Shown here piece after piece: positions 40,450-50,491 of a DNA stretch of 64,000 nucleotides (position 1 is the first letter of the stretch; every line of letters starts with the position of its first letter). Source of the stretch: Ganoderma boninense (taxonomy: Eukaryota > Basidiomycota > Agaricomycetes > Polyporales > Polyporaceae); contig CM035309.1 in assembly GCA_002900995.3 (NCBI GenBank), positions 1,494,389-1,558,388 on the forward strand, given 5' to 3'. The position numbers and the translations under genes were made by a program. The notes under the pieces are model-generated. The model was given only the letters and a program-made list of their open reading frames with translations, was not told the DNA's origin and made no database searches.

Positions 40450-42318
40450 TTCGGGATCAAACTCACTTTTCGCGTGGAAGGCCGGCGGTAAGACGAAGGG
40501 AGTGTGGAAAGTGCGGCTGTAAATCGCAACTTGTCGTAACGACGAAAATAAAAGGGCAGATTACCCTCGTCCGAGCCGTCGGTCACGGTCGACTAAGTAT
40601 GCTTTACTGGATGGGTAAGTAGTCGTCGTCCTTCACATCCATCCGCGAAGCAGGTCATCCGGTGCGACTCGGCGCCGAGGACGATCGGCTCCGGTATCTG
40701 CCATATTGAAAGCGAGTCAGGACCCCGAGCCCGCATACAACCAAAACCAAATCAGAGGGGGGAAGGCGGAGGTGGAGGATAAGAAGGACTGATGAAATAC
40801 AAACCCGTGTACTCTTCCGTCCATCTGCATCGCGGCGGAAGACATTCATGTTGACCTCGGACATCTATGGACTGCTTGAGAGCGAGTTCATAATCGGCTT
40901 CACCAGAGGTAGGCTGAAAACCAAGGCTGCCTCAGAGAGCCACAATGTCAGTATCGAGCGGTTCGGCGGATTTGAAGAGCGAAATGGAGAGCGCTGACCA
41001 TGGCTAAGTAGAGCGCGAGGTTGATCATTGCGAAAACAACAGTGATCAACTCGGCCTCGAACAAACGGGAAATATGAGTAACAACTCACAAAAACCTTTA
41101 TTCACGTACGACTACGATCCCGTGCTGCATTAGCGTACGGACCTGCAACAACAGACCCGCTCTTCGTATATGTTTAAGTACAAGTACGTTTGAGCGAACA
41201 TGACACCTCACAACATAATGTTGCAATTGGGCATCATGCAAATGAACATCGCACAGTACTTGCAGATGTGCATGACTGATTAGTTAAGCATGGTCGCAGA
41301 CAGAGAGGATTAGTTTCACTCACAAAGCTTGTGATAACACAGGCATCCTGTCCATCGAAAAGTGGATGCACTGAGGGGTGGAAATGTAGGAGGGGGGCGC
41401 CACAGCTTGACGATGATTGGAATTTGAAAGGCCTACGTCAGACTAGTGCAGCATGGTCTAGTATCGAAAAATGCTCATCACCATTGCATTGCGTCTACTG
41501 CCCATGGCTAGTACACCTCACGACAACGCCATCGTGACAGTGTCACGACGAGGAAAACACGATGCGTGATCAACGATCCTAAAATGAATATTGAACGAGG
41601 GCGCATGTTGAATCCGCCACTAAACGCGACAAGTAAGGATGCTGGAAGTGGATCATGAGCACTATAAACTCTCGTAACTGCAAGTATGCCGACGCACAGC
41701 GGGGGAGTCTTCTCCTGGCCAAGGTCCAACTGAACGCGATGGAAAGCATGTACAGACGATTGACAGACGAGTTCAAGTTGTGTTTGGATGAGTGGAGGCT
41801 GTGGCGGTTCAACCAAAACTGGGCATGGGCGCCTGCTGGCCAATGACCTGTTCCGAGTCATCGTCGACCAACGACGCTGCGGCAGCGAAGCCAGCCCTAG
41901 CAAGCTCAGTTCACAGTCTACTCGCCACCGCGAGCGGCCTGCATACTCGCGCGAATGCCTCCCAGCCCTCTCAAGTCCCTGCGGTTCTCCCTCGCCTTCG
42001 CCGCTCTTCACAATTGAACTATCAATTACTGCGCTCGGGACTCACGTTCATTTGAGGATCTGCAGCACAGCGTGTCTGCAGTGATCTCAAGTCTCAAATT
42101 ATCCCTGCTCTCTCCCAGGTCGCGTCACAAGGAGCCTTGACATCGAACCTAGGGCCGGAAAGAAGGAAAGAACCTGTTTGCTGCAGCACAAGGACGGTAC
42201 TTGAGAACATAGTAAGTGCCCCACCATCGACGCGTTCATCCCTCCGACCCTCCTTGTCCTCCCCCACAACCACAGAACGCCTGACCTACCAACGTCTATT
42301 CCTTTTGACTCATCTGCC
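40450..42318. other. Intergenic 1.9 kb
   Basis: No assignable gene. On the minus strand near 41075-40950 a short open stretch (FEAELITVVFAMINLALYLA) could be a membrane-span exon, but I could not build a gene around it. The right end holds the C2H2 gene promoter. Confidence 0.35.
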
Positions 42319-43503
42319 ATGCACTGCATGTACGGACCTGACACGCCCACCCCTACCTTCTCCGACTGGGTGGGCATGCCAGGGACCCCTGGCGCGTCCG
42401 ATCATCCTTGGTTAAGTACAGGGGATGCGTCAGACTCGATTGCCGCCTTCGAACGAGAGATCGATGATGTCCTCGATCTCAACTTCGACGCGTTGGACCC
42501 GACGCGCTTCCTCTGCCAATCGAGCATGGAGTTCGATTGGCAGCCCGAGTTCCACGATGCCTCTCCATCCGCATCCACCCCGGACTCCTTCATGGATGGC
42601 CTGTCCTCCAGCGCGGATACCGTTAATGGGCCTCTCTCCCCCATTTCCGAGATGACGCTCGTGAACTCTCCCACCGCGGCCCTGCCGCCTGAGCTAAAGC
42701 CGGACCCAACCCAAGGCCCACTGGTTGGCCATCAGTTCGCGCCCTTCCCCCCACCCCTTAGGGATGCTGGCTTTACTTTTCAATATCAACCTTGGTCTAC
42801 GACGTCCCCTGCGAGCGTGCGTACCTCCATGACAATGGGCTACCCAAACCACGACCACCAAAATGGTGGTCAGCATTGGCCCGAGCAACCACTCTCGCAG
42901 TACGAGATCGATCCTGCGCGTGCGCTTGTCACCGGGCTTATGGCGGGTGTGGGTTTGAGCATGGACTCACCTGCGCTCGCCTCCGTGGACCATGCACTGC
43001 CTTTCCACTCCCCTTCCGCTGAGGTCCAACAGGACGCTCTTGTCATCAGTGGGGAGCAGAATCGCACAAAGCGCTCTCGTGACGTTACCAACGACAACTC
43101 AGCGAGCCACAAGGATGGTGCGCCCCGGAAGAGAAAACGGAGCAAGCAAAGCACAAAGCAATTTCCTTGCCCTGAGTGTCCTAGAGGTATGTACACTTTC
43201 ATACCGATTTCTTCCCATTTCTTGTGGACCATTCTGACGAACAACACCTTCAAAGTTTTCACTCGGTCGAATAACCTGAAACAGCATATCAGCAGTTATC
43301 ATCTTGGAGAGCGCAACTACGGCTGCATGGCGCTTGGCTGCGGGCGCGCATACAGCCGAAACTTTGACCTCAAGAAGCACCTCTGGTCCGAGCACAAGAT
43401 CCAAGCGCCACCACTAACCAGGTCTCAGAAGGATGGCATGGTGGTAAAGGTCCAGAAGGCGACCAAGAGCAAGCTCAAAGAGCCAGTCGTGCAGGGGGTG
43501 TGA
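42319..43503 (+). CDS. C2H2 zinc-finger transcription factor candidate
   Basis: Exons 42319-43186 and 43256-43503; 371 aa. The first 230 residues are Ser/Pro/Asp-rich with acidic clusters (EREIDDVLDLNFDALDP), a possible activation domain. A basic stretch PRKRKRSKQSTK precedes the finger pair. Finger 1 is CPECPR/VFTRSNNLKQHISSYH, with the intron splitting it right after the cysteines. Finger 2 is CMALGCGRAYSRNFDLKKHLWSEH. DNA target unknown. The 69-nt intron is a multiple of three with no stop; if retained it would put 23 residues between the cysteine and histidine pairs of finger 1. The start could be 42319 or the ATG 9 nt later. Confidence 0.82.
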   Translation: MHCMYGPDTPTPTFSDWVGMPGTPGASDHPWLSTGDASDSIAAFEREIDDVLDLNFDALDPTRFLCQSSMEFDWQPEFHDASPSASTPDSFMDGLSSSADTVNGPLSPISEMTLVNSPTAALPPELKPDPTQGPLVGHQFAPFPPPLRDAGFTFQYQPWSTTSPASVRTSMTMGYPNHDHQNGGQHWPEQPLSQYEIDPARALVTGLMAGVGLSMDSPALASVDHALPFHSPSAEVQQDALVISGEQNRTKRSRDVTNDNSASHKDGAPRKRKRSKQSTKQFPCPECPRGMYTFIPISSHFLWTILTNNTFKVFTRSNNLKQHISSYHLGERNYGCMALGCGRAYSRNFDLKKHLWSEHKIQAPPLTRSQKDGMVVKVQKATKSKLKEPVVQGV

Positions 43504-44334
43504 TTCACGGTGCGTACGCGGTGAATTTCCTTTGTCTCGCCAGGCTGTCATAGGACCACTGCTCGCAATTTTTTTCTTATTTGGTCGCTGACCTGGTCCT
43601 CGAACGTTCATTCGCAGGGCATCTGCGGGTCGCGCGCAGCAGCAATGTGAAATCCCTCGAATTGGTCGCCCCAGACGAGCGCTCAGCTCGCCTACTGACC
43701 GCTCGCTATGGTGACCAATTCATCGGCGAGGGCTCTCATATCGCTGGTGGACGAGGCAGAGGCGGGTGCGTCTTTGCGTAGGGAGCAGCTCCAGCAGTGG
43801 TTCTAGAGATCTGCCTCCCATGGGGACGTATCTGCATGGAGTCTTTTTGAATCAGTTATCTTGCATACCTTGTTCTTGCAGTGTCTGTTGTGTCGAGCAG
43901 GTCATTCATCTCATGTCGTCATTTCTACCCATATACACTGCTCTCTTGAGGATCCAGAATCGCTCTGTCACCGTTAGAACATGGCTTGTTGATCAGTCAT
44001 TTTCCAGTTACTTACTCGTGCTTATCGCCATCGGGTCATCTTGTGATATCTGTCAATTTTATTAGAACTCTACTTGCATGCGTTTGGACTGTATGTAAGA
44101 GACTGAAGTTTACCCCACATTCACTCGGCGATAACGGCCAGGGCCGCAGGTAGGTGGTTTCTTTCCAAGAGCTTCTTGCTGCCGCAGTAGGTATACTAGT
44201 ATTACGACCTCTTTTGCGCCTTCACTGTCTCGTCCCCGAGTCTACCTTACGCAATGGATGTACTCTGTGTTTAAAATTGCCATATCCTTCTTACTCTGCA
44301 TGTTAGGGCATCGCCTGATGCCTTCAGACTCTAA

Positions 44335-44342
44335 GTATCGCC
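44335..44342. repeat. Target-site duplication, left copy
   Basis: GTATCGCC, identical to 45030-45037 across the 687-bp element. Confidence 0.75.
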
Positions 44343-45029
44343 AGGACCCCCGACAATTCACCCATAGGTATGAGGCCGAATCCGGACAAAATTTGGCTCC
44401 CAAAACCCCGATGCCTGATCGTATCCGGACAATTTCGCCAAATTTTTTCGGAAAGCCTGATACCATCCCCGGACAAAATTCTGCGAGCAAGGCTAGGCCT
44501 GATCCCAGCAGCCTCCGGGCCGCGACCGGCGAGGGCCCTCGTCTTTATCAGCGCCACAGCCCCGACTATATTTGCTTTGTAATGAGATAAGAAAGCACCC
44601 TCTAATGGTGATAAGAATGTTCACCGAGGTCTTTACACCGGTTACAACGGCATACTAAGCCTCCTCTCGGCGTTAAACGCCGACAACAGCGGAAAAGCGC
44701 CGGAGAGGAACTTTTCGTAAGTCGCCCCGTCCGTTCTGCAACGAAGTCAGTCAATTGCCGTGGGGTCGAATGCATCCAAAAACCTCCTAATAATGCTTTT
44801 TATGCCGAATTTTAGAAAAATCGTGCCACAGGATGCCTGATCTGAGGACTCCGGACGATTTTGGCCCCCCAGACGGCCTGATCCAGAGCCCGGACAAATT
44901 TGAGAAAATTATCGGAGGCCTGGTCAAATCCGGACGATTTTGGCCTCCGGACAGGCCTGATCCCTCGGACAAAAGTGGCCAAAATTTGGAAAATCGGATC
45001 ATACCTTTTGGTGAGTTGTCGGGGGTCCT
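44343..45029. mobile_element. Non-autonomous hAT-like TIR element (687 bp)
   Basis: The left end AGGACCCCCGACAATTCACC is matched by the reverse complement of the right end at 19 of 20 bases (45010-45029). It is flanked by a perfect 8-bp direct repeat GTATCGCC at 44335-44342 and 45030-45037; an 8-bp duplication is the hAT hallmark. If the element is drawn one base larger at each end (starting CAGG), the duplication is 6 bp, so the exact boundary is ambiguous. Inside are at least six copies of a degenerate motif around CCGGACAAATTTGG, like subterminal transposase-binding repeats, and a 17-nt central palindrome (44667-44683, stem TCGGCGTT). No transposase is encoded. Confidence 0.8.
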
Positions 45030-45037
45030 GTATCGCC
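45030..45037. repeat. Target-site duplication, right copy
   Basis: GTATCGCC, identical to 44335-44342. Confidence 0.75.
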
Positions 45038-45062
45038 TGCCCAATACTATTTATTGATCTTA

Positions 45063-45607
45063 CAGCGCCTTGCATAATTCCGTGAACACGCCGATTTTTT
45101 CGCACAGGCGTCTATCTCCCCATAACGGGAAGGTGCCAGTCACAGGTACAACCCCCGTGACGCGGCATGACGCGGGCCGAGTCACAACCCGTCCGGACCG
45201 CCCAGAGCCATCCGCTCGATTCCTGTCGCGCACTCTCAAATCTTGCGTTTCTTGGGCCTCCACCTCTGACAAAGATAGAAATTCAACCGTCGCCTTGTGG
45301 TTTCTCGGTTTCCCCAACAGAATTAGTACTTAGGTCCAAGGTAGCGGGCAAGCCCATTCGGTGCCGGTGTATTCAGCCTTCCGATCCCGCAACAAAGAGG
45401 GACCTCTCATAAGAAGACTACCCCTAAATGCGACAGGCCACAGTGAATTTTTGATGACGTACTATGGAGCTGAAATGGACCAGAATGCGGACGAAGGACT
45501 CCTTTGCGAGGTCAAGCTGGTCAGGCGTTGAGTAGAGCTGTGACCGTGACGAGTTTAAGCGCCAAAAGAAATAATTTGGCGTGTTCACGGAATTATGCAA
45601 GGCGCTG
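45063..45607. mobile_element. Non-autonomous Tc1/mariner-like (pogo-type) MITE (545 bp)
   Basis: Perfect 30-bp terminal inverted repeats: 45063-45092 (starts CAGCGCCTTGCATAATTC) and 45578-45607 (its reverse complement). TA flanks both sides (45061-45062, 45608-45609), as expected for TA target duplication by Tc1/mariner elements. No transposase ORF fits inside; short ORFs reading out of the ends are by-products. Perfect TIR identity suggests a fairly recent insertion. It sits 25 bp beyond the neighbouring hAT-like element's target duplication. Confidence 0.85.
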
Positions 45608-45857
45608 TATCAACCCTGTAGCCAGTCTTCTGTGAAGACTATCCCTCGAGCCACTGCTTGGACTTGTATCAAGAAGGATTTTGCATGTCATGTTACCACA
45701 GGAAAATGTGCGAAAGGCCCTGGCATCCGCACTCCGGGTCTCTCTGGCCAGGTCTCCCTCGATGGTGGGTAGGATTAATAGAGTAGAGATTATGATTAGG
45801 CTATTACTGAGCTGCTACACTCGTGTTTGGCGTTACCGAAGATCACGGCCTGCGTCT

Positions 45858-48800
45858 TCAACGACGCTTCAAGTCCAACACCGGCCGTGGCCCCAGATGT
45901 ACCTGGTGGATGTCCACGTCAATCTCGTCTCCCAGACTGAGCACATGTCCCGCCTGGAGCGGCAGTCCAACCACCCGCCCGCTCAGCCCGAGCCTGGGCA
46001 CATACACCGCGCAGTTCACCTCGCCCAAGCTCTCGTACAACGTCGGTGTCTCCGTCAAGCGCGCGGTAAGGCCAATGACCGGATCGTGCTCCCTTTCGGC
46101 GCGGCGCGGGTCGGCCATCCAGCGGAGGAGGAACGAGTGCGCCCAGAACGACTGCTGCGTCCTCTCGATGCGCTTCGCGACGAACTCGCGCATCGACACG
46201 TCCTCCGCCGCGCGGAGCAGCCAGTCCTCGTCGAACAGCGCCGCGCCCGCGCGCCCGTCCTTCTCCGCGAGCAGCGCGTGCTTGATCTGCCAGTGCGCGA
46301 TCATGTCGCCGAACCGCCGCAACGGCGACGTGACCCTCGTGTAGCCCTCGCCGTCGGGGATGCCGAGTAGCGAGTGCAGCGAGGGCGTGACGACGTTCTG
46401 GCCCGCGGGGACGGTGAGACGCGCGGCGAACGCCTGGTAGATGTCGATGAAGCCCCCCGGGCCCCTGTTCTCCATGAGCTCCTCGATCTTGCCGCGCAGC
46501 TCCGTCTGCGGGAGGCCAACGGAGCGGCGGATGGCGGGGATGCCGCGGTCCCGGAAGAAGAGCGACGCGACTCGGCCGGCGGCTTTCATGCACTCTGAGA
46601 CCATCCCGCGCGAGCCCACCTCGTTCTGCTGGGGGATGCTGTAGGTGAGCGTCGGGAACCCGCGGAACTGCGAGGGCGTTGTCGCACTCATGATGTCGCT
46701 GGGGAGAGGGCGTGGCTCGACTGACATGATGGGTGGAGGAAGGGTGAAGAAGAACGCGTTGTTTCTGAACCGCCCTTCGCCGAGTCGTCGGGCGACTTCT
46801 TTGATGAGTCGTAGATCGTCCACAGCGTTTGGAGTAACGGAAGACAGGTCAAGCGTAGGTTGCTGGGGTCGGCCGCCAAAGGGGTAACGAATGTCAATGC
46901 GTTCGTTTTCGAGCAAGGCGTCAACCTCGTCATATTTGATGGTACGAACGTTCCGGACGATGGCTGGCTGAACCTTGTAGTCTGCGATCTCTCCTTTCAA
47001 ATTCACCTTAATGCTGAACGTTAATACGACGTCCGGCTGCCCTTGTGCACTCCCAAGACTGAAACGATCGAAACCTGAGTTGCGAGGAAGCATCGGCACT
47101 GTGCGGTCCACGAAGTAGAATGAGCTAGCTTGCTGCATGGCCTGTCGGGCGATGTTGTGGGTTGGAGGGAGGATTGTGGTGGGATCCGCAACGTGGACAT
47201 GTAGCCACGTATGTTCTGGGTCAGAGGGAATCCTTTCGATGGAGACACCGTCGTCTAGTTCCTCAGCGCCCCAATCGTCGATGACGAATACCGGCAAGTC
47301 ACCGAAATCGTGGCGGAGAGACTCAGCCACGTCGTGTGAATAGAGGTCCGTCGGGCCAAGAGGGCTAGGAAGTATTGGCGTAGAGACAGCTGGGGTGAGG
47401 TCAACAGGATCGGTGTCATCATGCCGGAGGGTCTCTCGAATGTTCAGTTCCTCCCATGGAGCGACTACCCCTAGATCTATCAAGAACGTGTGGGCAGCAG
47501 CAGCATCGTAATAGTCGGGAAAATGCATCCCGACCATTTTCATGATGTGTGCCGTAGGGACCAGAAATGGGTCCTTTTGGATGAATCGTCGGGACTTCAT
47601 GGAAGCAAGGAAGAAGCGGAAGATGGTGTGCTCGGCGTCGGTCCATTCCACCCGCATCCAAGGGCTGGCGCGAGGGTGGCTCATCCCAAGAATCCATAAC
47701 CCTCTGCCTCGACTTTGCGATAACCTTTCGCGCTTTCTCCGCGAACGAGTCCAACATCGGGGATCTGCGAAGAACCATGTCTGTGACAGCCTGGATGTCC
47801 GCCACTTCCTGCCGCGGTCGGACCCAGAAGAGTTGTGTTTGAAGGAACTTTCTGGTTTCAGCACGTATTGGTCTCCGTTTGCGAACAGGAACGACTGCAC
47901 GGCGAAGAGGTCCTGGTCTGTCAACGTATTTTCTCGCCCCAACAGCTTTACCGCCGCCTCCCGCGTGGTCAGTGGGGCCCAGGTGGTCGGTTCCGGGTGC
48001 ACAACCTGGTTGTAGAGGTCCACTGAGCGCGCGAGCTCTGGAATGACGTGAAGGTCGTACTCGAAGCGTTTCTCGAACGACCGTAGCTTGTCGAGGACAT
48101 ACACCCGCGCGTCGCTCTCGGCCTCTGACCTGGGGTCAGCGAAGAGCCCACAGCGCTCGGCCATCCTTTTGCTGACGAAATTGGGGATTTGAAAGGTGAT
48201 GTCGTGCTCGAAGCACCGCCAGACCTCGCCCGAATTGGTGAGGACGTGCAGAACCCACTGCCGGTTGTGTAATATGGTAAAGAGCACGGTGCCGTACTGG
48301 GTGAGCTCGAGCCTTCAGGCCGTCGCGTCAGCTCAAGAGGAGACATGACAGCAACGCAGCGTTGCTCACCTCCGAAGCTCTACGAGCGAGCCAGCGGGGA
48401 TGCGGCGCCCCGCGTCCGCGACCGCACCCAGTTCGCCATCGTCTAGGATGGTGGCCGTCTCAGGACTGCTCTCCCTCGCAGCGAACTGCTGGTGTTCCTG
48501 TGAGGGGGGTATGTTTCTGCTTGGAAGGAGGAGTTCCCTTGCGGGGCCCTTGCCCTTCCCGTCGACCTTGCCTTTGAGCGGCTTGCCCTCGAGCCATCCA
48601 CAGGCCTCCGGTGACAGGACCTTCCTGAGCTCTTCCGCAACCAGAACTTTGCCGTATCCCTTGCCACGAGGTTCGAGAGGCGCATCTGCAAAACGCGCAG
48701 ATGACCGGCTGCTCCCTCGAGCTGGGCCGCTTCGGTGTCGGCGGAAGGTGTGTCGGAAACCCGGAGGAGAGGTCGGGGATGCGCTGTACCGCGCGTTTGT

Positions 48801-48985
48801 GCATGCTGGAAGGAAGGGAGGGTAGAGGGCAGGAATGGTTGGGAGTAAACCGCACAGCGGCGAGTACGACCGAGAGAGAGAACCAAGGGAGAAGAGAAGA
48901 GACGGGGACCAGGGAGGCGACGAAGGGCAAGCTGCAAGCTGAGCGAGTGCAGACGAGTGCGCGTGTCCAAGCTCCTCAGCGTCAT
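45858..48985 (-). CDS. DSS1: Mitochondrial RNase II-type exoribonuclease (DSS1/CYT-4), two compensating frame breaks
   Basis: Exons 48985-48790, 48685-48370, 48312-45858; about 988 aa. The N-terminus is Arg/Leu/Ser-rich without acids (MTLRSLDTRTRLHSLSLQL), a mitochondrial presequence. The RNB catalytic domain has VFVIDDWGAEELDDGVSIERI (metal-binding aspartates, in outline), HVHVADPT, and later YTRVTSPLRRFGDMIAHWQ. Dss1 is the 3'-5' exonuclease of the mitochondrial degradosome with Suv3. Between 47862 and 47660 the coherent frame shifts: AETRKFLQTQLFWVRPRQEV...VMDSWDEPPSRQP is open in a different frame, so a base is missing near 47862 and an extra one lies near 47660. A naive translation keeps the ORF open but scrambles about 65 residues. 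Start and gene are divergent to the next gene at 174 bp. Confidence 0.88.
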
Positions 48986-49159
48986 TCCAAAACCTCCAGC
49001 GCTTGCAGGCCCGATCTCGCCTCCCGATCACACGAGTTTTGACCGCACTCGACTACGACTGGGCACTTGGTTCATCTGTCCGCCTGCACCCAATCCTGCT
49101 GCATATATACCCTGCTTCACCTCTGGTGCCTGTAAACTCTGAATCAACCGCATCTTATC

Positions 49160-50307
49160 ATGTTCAAACGCGTAGAACGCAGAATACGCAAGAAGGAGGA
49201 GGAGGAAGAGCTCGGTTTAGACGAGGAGACGAAAGAGATGCTGGGTCTCAACGCGGCGGACACCGACTCAGAAGAGTCCGACTCTTCATCGGACTCAGAA
49301 GGTGACTCGGAGGGCGAGCAAGGGTTCGTTCAGGATGAGGAGGCGAGTGATGCAGGAGAAGATGTCATGGAAGATGGCGGAGAGGACGATGAGGAAAGTG
49401 GGGCGGGGTCAGACGAGGAGGGCGAAGACGATGAAGATGAGGCCCCCATGTCCGTTTCTGAGGCCCTCCAAAACCCCCTATGGCACGTTTCCTTGGAGCC
49501 GGAGGTTAAGGCGTGCGCCGCCTGCCCCGGGAAGCTCTTGAAAAACCCCACCATGATCGATGTGCACATGAAGTCAGGCGTAAGTTACTGCTTCGCCCTG
49601 GGCCGCGTGTGCCGTGTCTGGTCAATTACTAACCGTGTCTCCACAGGCACACAAGCGGAGGTTTGCGAAGCTTAGGGAAGCGGCGATGAACGTCGACCCA
49701 GAGGCGGACGTGCGTGACCTTGTGCGCGCGCAACGCCTTGCAAGCCAGCCTGAGAAGTCTACTGAAGACCGTCTGTCAAAACGTGCGGAGAAGAAGGTGC
49801 GTGGAACCCTCTCGCGTTGTTGATATCCTCGTTCCTAATTTTGAAAACTTCACGCAGAAAGCAAAACTCGCCGCGATCAAGGCGAGACGTGCTAAGCAGA
49901 AAGTCATGAAAGCAAAGCATAGGGCAAAGAAGGAAGCCAAGGAGAAGTTTGTTGTTGAGAACGAGGCCGTTGCCCCGGAATCAGGAAATGAAGCTGACTC
50001 GAAGCCCGTGAAGCCTCCTGCTGCCAAGAAGCGAAAGGTGGGTAGGGTTATGGAAGAGGAGGACGGTGCCTCCGAGGCTACTGCTTCTCCTGCGAAGAAG
50101 CAAAGGCTCCCCAAACCTACGTTAACCTCTCCGAAGGCTTCAAAGCCTCTGAGGGAGTCAAAAACCGGTAGCCCTCCAAAAATCCTGGAGGAAACGACTG
50201 CAAATTCAAAACAGAAACTTACAGCAGAGCCCATTCTCTCGTCCGCATCAGATTCAAAAAAGGCAAAGGCGACAAAGAAGCGGAAACACAGGGATGTTGC
50301 ATCATGA
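49160..50307 (+). CDS. Acidic/basic zinc-finger-like protein, probably nucleolar
   Basis: Exons 49160-49579, 49647-49796, 49858-50307; 339 aa, all phase 0. The first 100 residues are extremely acidic (SEESDSSSDSEGDSEGEQG). A single compact motif follows: CAACPGKLLKNPTMIDVHMK then SGAHKRRFAKL, a CxxC...H...H finger split by intron 1. The second half is Lys/Ala-rich with a long basic helix (IKARRAKQKVMKAKHRAKKE) and a Ser/Pro/Lys tail. This layout is seen in small ribosome-biogenesis or nucleolar proteins, but I cannot name an orthologue with confidence. It shares a 174-bp divergent promoter region with DSS1 and converges on ENV7. Confidence 0.75.
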
Positions 50308-50491
50308 CGCTACGGCGTCACGCTGATTATGTGTATTCTATGTACCAGACATCAAGGTCCATGGAGATGTGCCATAAGCCAACAAAAGATAAAGAGTGAG
50401 AGATGCGTTGACACAGCAAGAGGGTGCACAAGAACACTGGCCGAAGGAGCGACGTGCGAATGGACGAAAGTTGGTGCGAAGGGGTTGGTTA

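Larger units (their letters stand above)
43504..45857. other. Intergenic transposon-rich region between convergent genes
   Basis: About 2.35 kb between the C2H2 gene and DSS1. It contains two inverted-repeat elements (44343-45029 and 45063-45607). The flanks carry no gene I can support. Confidence 0.6.

Noticed and set aside
44378..44990. Spaced repeats resembling a CRISPR array
   Set aside because: Copies are degenerate with irregular spacing, lie inside an inverted-repeat element, and the genome is eukaryotic; they fit subterminal transposon repeats.
48366..49031. 221-aa minus-strand frame without ATG at the start of DSS1
   Set aside because: Replaced by a two-exon model with an ATG at 48985, a 104-nt intron and a mitochondrial presequence; only its 3' part is coding.
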